Positions 10,401 through 22,400 of a stretch of 59,088 bases of DNA are shown in pieces (position 1 is the first letter of the stretch; every line of letters begins with the position of its first letter). A program made the position numbers and the translations under genes. The notes under the pieces are model-generated. The model was given only the letters and a program-made list of their open reading frames with translations, was not told the DNA's origin and made no database searches. This stretch comes from Phoronis australis (lineage: Eukaryota > Phoronida > Phoronidae), in the NCBI GenBank assembly GCA_002633005.1, contig NMRA01000230.1, positions 64,001 through 123,088 on the forward strand, written 5' to 3'.

Positions 10401-13400
10401 GCGTCTTCGTCTTAGGATTAAGTAAACAATCACAATGAAGAGAATTAAAATTAACAAAGCCAGGATAGGAAATGCGGTATAGTAAATGATGGGCTGCACT
10501 CCCACAGACGGTTGAGGTGACGTCATCACGTTTTGTGATGTTTTACTATACGCATATTTCGTGAGACCTTCCAAAGTACTAACGACAGAGAAATAAGCAA
10601 CATATCTGGTGTCTGGATCTAGTGCTTTGTTTTCATAAGTTCCGTAGCGTTTTCCGTCGCCCACTACGAAGGGTTCACTAAACTGGAAGGTAGTCGGAAG
10701 TTCGGCGGTTACGTAACCGGGAGGAGCATCCAAGTTTGTGGCTCGTTTTCTTCTAACCCCTGTAGTAACCTCTTCAAGTACTGTGACTACGTACGACGAA
10801 ATTACACTCCCGTCAGTAAGAGGTGCCGGGCCGAGTTGCAAAACAATACGAGAATGGTTGGAGGATTTGACAACAGGCGGGGGTGGTGCAGGAGGGTCTG
10901 ACTGCTCCGTCCAAAAGGCTGCAGTTTTTGTGGAACCATAAGGATTGTTGCCGCGGAATCTGGTGCGAGCACTGAGTTGAAATATATATTTCGTTGACGA
11001 CCGGAGATTACAAATCAAATATGATGTTTTGGGATCATTGACTACCGTGGTGGTTTTGTCGGGCTCCTTTAAGTCACTCCAATGGGTCTGCACAACAGAA
11101 TGCATAATCTGAAAAGACACAAGCTGACATTCACGCAACTTCACAGATTTACACTGAAAAGTTATGGAATGGTAAATTGTAATGGGGGAAACAGCAAATG
11201 TCTGAACTTGCAACGTATTAGGAAAATTCACGAATCGTACAGCCTGTTCGAAAATCCGTTAAAATGCAGAATAACTTGAAGAAAACCGAAATTGTTAAAA
11301 GGAGTGGTGATGCAAATCGACATACAGTACATCGGAAGCATGCTTTGTAAGAAAATCAAAATTCTTGCTCTAAATTCCTAACAGGGTCCAGATAAATGAT
11401 CCCATAGACAGTTTTTCATACAACTCAGCTGACCCGTTTCATCTACAAACTGCAGGGATATACATGTATAGCGTAAAACAAACTCTGAGAAATTTGAAAA
11501 GATGAAACACACCTTATATCCTTGGATGATACCGTTTGGAATAACAGGAGCCTCCCACGTCAGTTGAATACACGTCATGTTGCGCATGGCAGGCAAGACG
11601 TCACCAGGAGGTCCAGGGACGCCATCTTGTGTCGTGATGGCAACGGAATCGCTGTTGTCACCTCGTCCAGCAGAGTTAACAGCTGCGACCTAAAAATTTG
11701 TAAGATAATCTACAAGAATTGTAGGTAGCCATAAAACCTGCTGAATGTTACAAACTACTTTAGTATATTTCAATGTTAATCAAACCTAAATCGTGTGTCA
11801 CTCAAGTCTCATCTGTGTCTGACATCAACACTTAGAGAAAACTTCAATAGAACAATATCCAATAATAGAAGGAAACTGTTACATGTAAGTTGATCTCCAA
11901 AAAGTGTAGTTCGTACATTTATTGGTAACATATGTATTGTCATGCTTGCTTTATAAACTCAGTGTTGCAGACAGTAGCAGGTACGCAACTTCCATCGAAA
12001 TTACATGTACCTTAAAGATCACATTTTACAAAAAGCCTGGCATACAAGCTTACATAATTTTCAATGGGCAGCATGGCGAAAAGTTTAGCATTTAGATGAT
12101 TTACCGATAATCTTACACGATGATCTCTGCTACAGAACGGCAAATAGAAAACGAAATTTGACAATATGAATATTCGTGGGCGGCTCAACCTAGGTGGCTG
12201 GGGGGCAGTTATAGTCCCTCACTTATTTCAGTGCTGCGCCTCCCTTGATCTTGTACCATCTCCAGTTATTTCCACACCAAAAGGCATAATATTTTCACAT
12301 GACTCTGCTATTACAAGATGCAAAATTACCTTGACGGTGTATGTCGTATATGGAAGGAGTGGTTGGACAGTCGCAGACGGAGATGTCGCATTGAATTCTA
12401 GGGTCGAAGATGGACTTTTTAAAAGTATGACGTAATACAACGTGACGCCATTCAAAATCAGAGGTGGCTTCCAGGAGAACGTCGCTGTATAAGGTGTTAC
12501 GAGGGTCAATTGAAGATCCTGTGGCGCTCCTGACACTGAAATTAGGTCAACATTTTTATCCAAGCTCTTCAAAATAGAGATGAGACTGATTATATGGCTG
12601 AATAAACACATTTATGGGACAGATCTTCAACATTGTGCTCCCATTGCGCATTCAAAAACTTCAAAATAATCCCATCATAGTTACCACATGTATATACGCG
12701 TTACTGAGAGAGAATAAAGTATTTTTTGAGACAACGGTAAATATTTCAAGACAATTGACTTTGTTTGTGTCATGCTACTTGTGCACGAGTCGGCAATTAG
12801 CGCCTATATAAGATTATGTACAGTATGAAACAAACCCTACGTTATCAGACGGTGGTAGTAAGATGGTCACCGCAAAAATAAGATGAATTGATAACAGCTT
12901 CTGCCATACCTGTTTCTAATGTAGTTACGGAATGAGGTTTACTCCACGGTCCCGGTCCAACACGATTCACCACTCTAGCCTTGAATATGTATTCAGTAAA
13001 TACAGAGAGTCCTTCAAATGTGACCGATTTTGTGAGAGTTTGTTTGGATTTTGGTTTAATCGAAGCAGCTTCAACTGTCACTTCGTAATGAGAAAAGTTG
13101 CCGTTGATGGTGCTGCAGTCGTAAGGATCCCAATGCAGCTCTACTTGGTTGGTTGTTACGGAGACAGTTTTCACGTTTGCGACTGCCGAGGAAGGTGCTG
13201 CAACGGACCATACATTCATTAAATAAGTTTATGGATCTGTGAGTTAACACAACGTGGCATTACCGTTGAGAAAGATCACTTTCCGAAACATTTCCAAACG
13301 CGGAATCGGAACTCGCTGGCTTAGTTGAATCGCAGTATTTAACTGGTGAAACCACCAGCCTGCTTTTTAGCGAATTTCTGCCGACAACTGCAAGAATTTC

Positions 13401-16400
13401 TGATTTGTAATAAAGTCAGAAAATTAAAGCTATTAACTTCAAAAAGTTTATCCTATCCAACAATCACCAAAATGTGTTCTTAGCCGTAAAAACGACAATG
13501 TCCATTTAAGACATTTGAATAAATTGCAAAGTTAAAGCAATTGTAGGAAATTGTTTCAAATGATTTACATTTAGTATTCGACACGTGACTTTGACAGAAA
13601 TTAGTAGTGCCATTTACTTATATTGACCATAACAAGGCAGCAATTGCAAATGGCCGTGTGCTTTACTTTACAAAGTCACGAAATTAACACCCATCATTAG
13701 CTAAGGGTTGCTGACCAATTCCCGAAAAGTCTTGATTGAAAACAAAACGGATCGGATTTTTATTTGCCGATGATTACAAAGTTATTTCCAGACTCTTTCC
13801 AAACTTTTGCAACAGCAATTGACGTTGAGTTATTCCAGAACGTCATCGAGAATGTCCACAGGAAAGCATCACGTAAAGTTAACACAAAAATATATTTACC
13901 ATTTTGAAGCGTAACAACGGTTACGCGACGAATTTCGCCTTTTCCAAAACTGTTGGTCGCCAACACCGTCATTTCGTAAATAGACCACGGATGTAGGTTT
14001 TTCAGAAATACAGTGTTACTCGAAGGGCCAATATTCAGGCTCGTCACTGGGCCCCTGGAAGATTCTCTACAGGCCAAACTGTGCAGTTTCCTGTACGTGA
14101 CTTCATATCCTACGATTTGCTTGGCTGCCGGTGGAACGTCCCAACTAACCACAACACTGGACGATGATATATTGCCGACACTGGGCCCAGAGATGTTTGG
14201 AGTACCTGGAAACAAACCTGTGTTTGCACTTAACGAAACAAATTTCTATCCATATACGTGACGATTAGTTGTTTATTTCATCAGCTCGCCCACACATCCA
14301 TCAACAGGCCATCGATTTCCATTACATGGGTTTATTCATTCATGCACGAAACATTTTTAGATCTATTGAAGCTTGCACAAGTACATCATTGTTAAGTCAA
14401 GTACTTTTTCTTGAAAAGTTACCGTCAATTAGAGTCAACACCGTGTACTGGGCTCCCCAACTGCCTTCACCCACGAAGTTGACGAACTTGATCTCCAGTC
14501 CGTACTGAGTAAGTGGCAGCAAACCAGGAGTGACGTAAGAGGCAGACGACACTTCGCTCTCGTCAATAACCGAGCCATCAGCAATCTTTGTTAGTCGAGC
14601 TTTGTAAAACCGGAAACGTCCCATTTGCTGGTCACATGGAAGCTCTCTCCACGTGAACCGAATCGTGCTGCGTGACGGAAACTGGTGAGAGATGACGTTG
14701 ATAGTGGCTGTTGGTGCTAAAACATACCAAATCCACTACATAACTATGAGCACCCTCATTTGTTCAAAATGAAATCAGCATATTTTCAAAACCCGCAGCA
14801 AATTTGCCACGTGACCTCACAATACATCGCATGAAGCGAGCAATGTGCCAAATGGTAGCGGTCGAGTGAAGCACTGCCTTCTTCGATAGCGGGACACTAG
14901 GAATACATTCTTCTGAACACCACCGAGTACGCTTGCTTCAAAAATATCTTAGTTGCCACAACCTTCCTAAAATGAAGCTGTTTAATCTGCAAACCGCGCA
15001 TGCCCAAATAAAACGTTCTCGCTGACTCTAAGATTCAGCCGATAAAAAGAAGTCCGCATGTGATATACTATCAACCGAGTGAATCGTGGACAAACAGGGC
15101 ATCACTGACAGCACAACGTTAGTAATATAGTTGTTAAAAATCTAATTCTAATATACTGATTATTTGCGATGTTGCCCTCCATTGCCCTCCCCTTCATTCG
15201 GCCCTGGATAAAAATATTAATGAATCTAAATTGACTGAGAAAATGTAAGCAAGATAAAAGCGACAAAATCTGAAATGCAAGCCATGCAAAGTTATAAGTT
15301 GCATGTTTACAGCTGTACCTTTGCCTTGTGTCACAACATCATGAACTGAGACGACACTCTGACCAACTTCGTTAAACGCAGAAACTTCTACTCTGTAAGT
15401 TGCCCAATAGTCGACTGGCGCCAACTCGTAGGTCGATGTCATATGCGACACGTTCGCGTGAGTTTTCGTTGAATTTCCTCCAGTCAGACACGTGCCTACA
15501 GCAGTTTTGTACCAGGTTATACTGTATACGAGAACGTTCTCCCACGGCTCTGCCGTGTTGTCCCATGACAAGTGTATACTAGAGGTCGTAGCATTCAACA
15601 ACACCTTCGACACTTTATTAGGTTCTAAAATAAAGAAAACAAATGTTCGCAATCGTGTGTTAATCTCCAATTCCTTCTTTATTGGACGAAATATTCAAAA
15701 AGATGGCAGAGAGTGTTATTTAATCGACGCCATTTCATATATTTTTAAAGTAAACATAAAACCAAGCACAGAATAAAAAATACATGTTCGCAGTCGTGTG
15801 ATAATCTCCAATTCCTTCTTTATTTGATGAAATATTCAAAAAGATGGTAGGGACAGTTATTTAAGAGACGCCATTTCAGATATTGTTAAAGTAGACATAA
15901 AGCCAAGCTCAGAATAAAAAAATACAATCCCGCGTCATGCCAGTGTAATACAGACAACCAGGCCCAGGTCTAATCGACTGTACTCGAGACCAATGGGTAG
16001 TTCTGTCAAGGACAATAAGCCACGTCACGTAGTCCCATAAGAGAAAAGCTAATATGGCGGAGCTCCGTTCAAATCGTACTCCCGTGGCAGCAATGAAGTT
16101 TTTACGCTGCGTTTTATTACAGTTCACTGAAACTCATATGGAGCCACATTATCAAAACGAGCCGTGAGGAACCAAACTGAATGATGCACAACACCAAGCC
16201 TGTCATACATTACACCAGCTCACGGACACACCACGCCTCCTTCATATGGGTGTCTGGTCTATTCAATCTCACACCAGGGGCGCAGTGTTATTTCTTCAAA
16301 TTGTTCTCTTATGTTTGGCAATAACATTAAATGTTCCGGACAGCTATTTCATACCAAGAGTCGTGTAGCCACATTAGACACTGCGTGTTTGTGTTCATGT

Positions 16401-19400
16401 ATTTACGGATACTCAGTTTCGCACAGATATACATTTCATCCAGACGTATATTCATCTGATTGCGAAGTTTACTACACGCATTTATACGCGGTGGCCAAGT
16501 TTCCTTTGTCGATCTCTATCGTTGATCTGTATTGCTAGTGTCACAAGTCAGTACAACGTAAACTACACCATATTAACACTTTCGTTGACAACCAATGTTT
16601 AGGGGACAAAGATGGCAGACTATCGTCGAATTTTCTCGTTTCCGTGATCTGATTGACTCGAATCATTAACTTGATTATCACCTCTGAACTATCCATTGCA
16701 AGTTACGCTTCCAATAAACATACAAACTACTCGAATGACAAATTGCTATTGGTTGTATTTCAAGTATGAGTCCACTAATTGTAGAGTCTGAGCTAGGGAA
16801 TTAGTTCTTGGACGCAAGAACATTGGATACCGATGTAATGGCGATTTGGAAAAGACAGTAATGATGTTTAAGACTATTTTAAAATACAAAGTACGCAAGA
16901 GATATGTGAATTTAACATGTCACACACTGAAATGTGTTCCCTCAGCAACTTGAGCAAACACTTAAATTGAAATCAAGTTATTGACATGGGATTAAATGGT
17001 TATCATTTTAATTATTTCATCATTATGGTATGACTGGTGTATTGCAAAACACTTTTCGCATAAGATATAGAATGGGCCATTCAGTAAGTAACATAAACGA
17101 GTCCATACATGTACCTTCTCTGAGCGTTCTGAAAGAAGCGTCGTCAGTCCATCTACCACCACCGAGCTCATTAACAATCCGTATACGAAACGCATAAACG
17201 GTAAAAGGAGTTAGTCCTGGAAGCTCCACAATATTCAGTGCGTCCGTAAGTTGAAGGACCGTCTTCGAGGTTTTGTTTTCAGCAATCACGAATTCGTAGC
17301 CAATGAGCGGTGCTTCTGAGTCCTCACAACGCAAGCGTGTCCACGTGATTTTGACGAAGCGGCTAGTTATGCTGTGAAAGTTAATTCCGGCCACTACACG
17401 GGTAGGAGCTGAAAAGATAAAATAAAGGGAATAACTGACAGTGGGGTAGTGGTAAAATAAGAGGTAAGTAGGCACCCAAAGCCCATCGTATCACCTTGGG
17501 CACTAAACGTAATTTACGTTGAGTAAGCACTACGTTCAAATACCAAAAGGTGGTTGGCTGCGCCTACGTGCGCCTAAGCCACACTACGGCACTGATATCT
17601 AAAGAACTACATGCTGCAGTGTTTACCAGTATTTCCCTCAGCATGGTTTATGTTGTGTACGCTAGCGCCATCTATTGTAAACGTGTTATATTAGTTTAGT
17701 AATAAAGCTATTCTAGGACCACACAGCAGTTTACTTTCGAATTTCAAAAGAATAAATGAAACGTGTTATTTTAAAACGTATAAGCGGTTCACCGTAGACA
17801 TCTACAAACATAGGCTGTTTCGATTTCTTTGCCCTCTGTTGTTACAAAACACACAAAGAAAACGTTGACGGCAGCTGAATTAATTCAAATACGTACCAGA
17901 AGGCGGCGTCGCAGCTTCTTTTTCCAAGACAGTGCTACTTCCTATACTGTTTCGAGTTCTAACCCCGACCTTGTACGTGGTCCAAGCCGACAGTGTGGAA
18001 AAAGTAAACATGACCTTTGTTGACGAAATACTCCTAAAGATTTTCTGCTGCAGCTGCGACCCACCAGTGGCACAGCTTCCAACTTTAACCTTCGAAGCTT
18101 CTATGTCAATGAACTCAATAAGATGAGGAAGATTCGTTGGGAGTCTCCAAGTTACTTCAATCGTGAACGATGAAGTCACATTTAACTCTACGTCAGTTAC
18201 GGGTGATGGCACTAGAAAAGGAAACAGCATTAGTACAGGATCTAAATCTCAGATTTCACCATCTCCTGCTTGAAGAGATTTCATTTTTGTAAAACTTGCA
18301 AACTAACTAATTTGACTTGTGTCAAAGCATTTATAAAATCCTTCCGCCATCACGACAAAAAAAGTAATCCTTCAGTGTAATAAACTGTACGTCGAGATTA
18401 TTTTAGAGGCTGACAAAACGTTGGAGATGATTAATATTACCTTGGCTAAGTGTGGTAAAAACACTTGCTGCTGACCAGGGCCCAGAACCTGCATTGTTAA
18501 TCACGCGGACTCTCACTGCATACGGTGTGAACGGCTCCAAATTAGCAACCGAGTATGACGCAGGCACTGAAGTGACATTCCTGGCTTGCCCTGTTCTGAG
18601 ATTCTCTATGTGTACGTCATATCGCACGAATACACCAAGTCGCGATGGACACGGTATGCCTTGCCACGTAATGCGAGCTGAGCTTCTGGTGATGTCAGCA
18701 GTCGTCATGCTTTGAACCAATGCAGTGGGTGCTACAATATACCATGGCGATTGATTTACATGTAAGTAAATGAACGATATATTTAGTGTCTTTAAAACAC
18801 CATATCTGCCCCATTCTTTACAAAACTAATGTCCACGCACACTAAGTTCGTTAAAACGTATTCACAAACAATGCTCTTTCAACTCGACTTCAATTTTTTA
18901 CAAAAATAGAATTCAACACAATGGCCGCCAAGGTTGAATCCTGTTGAACTTTAAACTCTAAAAAATCGTTAATGCTAAACGCAAATAAATAGACTGTCGA
19001 ACTTTTATTGACGAATTCTTCATACTTTTATACTACTTCCGATTCTAGCGGTAATTCTACACCTATTTTGCACTAGCTCCCATTTTTCATTTTCAATGAA
19101 TGATTACCATTTTGCAAAAAGAATGGGAACTGGAGCAAATGTTGCTTTATGACATCATCATTAAAAGTCATGTTTAAAATAGATTGAAATGTTCTCAACG
19201 TTTACTTTTGAAGAGAAGTCCAACAAACTAGAACTTTACTTGTCGGCCATATTGTGCTGAAGATGCTAGTGAGTGTACAGGAAAGCGTACCTTTAATAAT
19301 GCGATGTATAGGAAAGAGTACCTTTAATAATGTGATTGAAAACTTAGAAGCCTACATGAAATGCTGAACTCCAACCAAATGGATACATGTCGCATAACAG

Positions 19401-22400
19401 GCCCACCACCAATACACTAGGCAACTAACAAATTTCCATTTACTTTTATGAACTGCTTTAATTAGAAGAGATTTATTGTATGTTACAATATTTACAAATA
19501 AAACGTAACGTTTTGAGTCTCGAAATGTTAAACTTCATTTATTTTTATGATGATTGGTTGACGATCAGTTACGCGCGAGCCTGAGTGAAAGCGCATAAGC
19601 GTAAAGAAACCGAAATTTAGATTTAACTATAAATTTAACTTCTTTCCCTCAGCTTAATACCATTTTGTTCACACAACGGATTCTGAGAATTTTCCAAAGA
19701 CTGCAGATTTTTTTTCGGCGGGGCGATAATGATCAACAAATTGTGACTCATAATCACTATTACGTCTAGGCAACAAAATTATTCTGTACCTGATTCAGGA
19801 GTGCCTTTCTCAATAATAACTGGTTCGGAAGCCAAATGGAAACTTGAAGAAGCTATTTTAATTCGATACGTCGACCACGGCTGCAGGAATTCTAACGTGG
19901 CATTATTTGCAGTCCCAGAAACTTGTAACAGAGACGTGTTGCGTGCGCCTACATTGACGTCACATCCTCTTGTTCCCAACCGCTGATAGGTTATGCTGTA
20001 TGAGGTTATCACGTTCGATGTGTTTGGTGGTAACCAAGAAATAACAATCACGGTGTTGGAAGCGGCAATAGCCGTCATGTTTTTTACAGACGGTGGTTCT
20101 ACAAACGAAGAATACAAATATTAGCGACATCAAGTCCACAAAACAAATGGACCTTCCTTTACGAATGCAAAGATATATCAGGACTGAACATCAATTCAAA
20201 TGACGCAGAGATGGTTGACCAAAGTGTCTGAAAGTATTTTAATCGTCACAAGCCAAGGACAGTGGCTCATGTCCCGTCACATGGGACATACGTGTATATA
20301 ACACATGCGCGCACCCAGGGAGGCGAAGTGAGCAAAAAGGTCCACCTCAGAGAAACAAGAAGTCCGAGAAAACGAGACAAATGTCCACTAAAAAGGGGCA
20401 GACACACAGTGAAGGTGGTATCTCGCTTTTTTGTCAGCAAAAGGTCCACATCTCCAGAAATTCGAGCCACCCATATTAAAGGCTGGATGCGAGCATGTGA
20501 TTGGACTAAAACAAATCATTGTGTTCGGCCACAGGATTTGATCGTTAATAACAGGTGTCGGCTTTAGAGGTTTATACCATTTATTAGATTTTGCTTCTCC
20601 GCTAACTGCTTGACTCTGACCAGCAGGTATTAATATTTAAAACAATCTTTTCTCACAGGTGACTTTTAGGTTTAAAAACCTCCCAGTACATGCATCTACG
20701 TTCATAACCAAGGACGAGTCCTGGCAACTGCGGCAAGACAAAAGTTGCCAAATAGCTTGTCGAGACCCGTTGAACCGTGCACACAGACTGGTGCTTAATT
20801 AGTTAAAAAGTCATTCACTTCAGCATCTCAGGGCACGATTTGTGTTAGGTTTACTTACTTTCGACAGAGGTTGTGATAAAAAATTCATTTCCGTCTTTTC
20901 CAACGCCCCCATCTGTTTCAAACGCGACGCTGACGCCGTATCTAAAGGATGGAATCAAACCCGCAACTGCCGCGAAGTTCGTCACGACCGTCAACCTGCG
21001 TACTACGTTTTTAAGAACATCGCGCACTGTCACGTGGTATTGTGTAAATTCTCCTTTTAAATCCTTGCATGAAGGTGACGACCAAGTGAGTTCAATCCTT
21101 CGACTTTGCACAGAAGTAAAATTTACTTCTGATATTACCAAAGTGGGAACTGAAAAAGAGAACGTTGGCGTAGCCATAACTTTGGAGCTAAAATGGTGGT
21201 GTTCAGCAACAATACACTGTATCATTATCAATATTTTAGATAATTTAAGTAGACAGCAAGCTTACGTGGATAAAAACAAAACTCAAATTAAACATTTTAC
21301 TCCTATAAAGTCGGTCTCAAAAATGGTTCAACCATAATAGTATTTTTGCTAATCAAGAATAATACAAACACATTCAACAAGTTAAGAAACGTGTCTGAAA
21401 ATTGTTAATTGACTTGGTTTGGTCCATCTTGAAATTCGAAAATGGCTCGCGGTGAATTCCATTCAAGTAGGTCAGGCACCTGTCACAGCAATAAATATCT
21501 CTCGAGGGTACATCGCAGATCAGCTGTTGGTTTTTGCAATTCCGTTAAAAACTCTAAATATACATGTATGCCTAAAATCTAGCCATAGTCACGTGTTTTT
21601 ATTTAAAATACACGGCAATATCTCACGTAATCTCGCGAAGTCTTGCTTTTTAGCGACGTCCTAGCGTTACTGAACGGGAGACAGGTTTAAGTGCAGCTCG
21701 AAAGAATGCTTTAACTTGTGGAGTAACCACCATTAGACTATTAACAAGGAACATTTTTTCCTTCAACTCACCGGACGAGGATGTCAATACGTTGATTACC
21801 CGATGTGGCCCACTTCCCAGCTTGTTTTGCGCGCTGATAGTCAGGCGATACCTTGTCCACGGTTCAAGGTTATGAATCACATGATTAACTGCAGACGCGT
21901 CCAACAATGTACTGTAAACGGAAGATGTGTCCAGAGCGCCACAAGTGCCCACGCCGACTTTAAGTACAGTAACGTTGTAGCTGTCTAATATGTGCGAATA
22001 TTGCGGCGCGCTCCAAGATAGTGCGATACTCTCGTTTGTAACAAGAGTGCTCTGAAGCGAAGACACTGCATAAGGAACTGAAAGGCAAAGTACCTCACTA
22101 TAACGCCAAAGCAGATGCAAAAGATCTTTGACCAAAAAGGGATTGCCATATTTCCAAGACTTATCGATAACGGCTAATTATGGAAATGTTGATAGGAATG
22201 TGTAGTTGGAAAACACCGTATTCAGTGAACTACCTTCTAATGCAGTCTGTGATGAAATTGCTTCGCTCCACGATCCGGAAGACGCGTCGTTCACCAAACG
22301 TACTCTAACGGAGTAGTTACTGTGTGGCACAAGCTGCGTTACGTTGGCGGGAATCTGTTGAACTGTCACCTTTGACACTTCCCGGGTATCCCTATTAGTG

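Noticed and set aside
11109-11231. N-terminal extension of the long RPTP frame to an in-frame methionine
   Set aside because: It lies beyond a strong acceptor (gtgtcttttcag), and the previous exon joins in phase 0 with a continuous FN3 domain.
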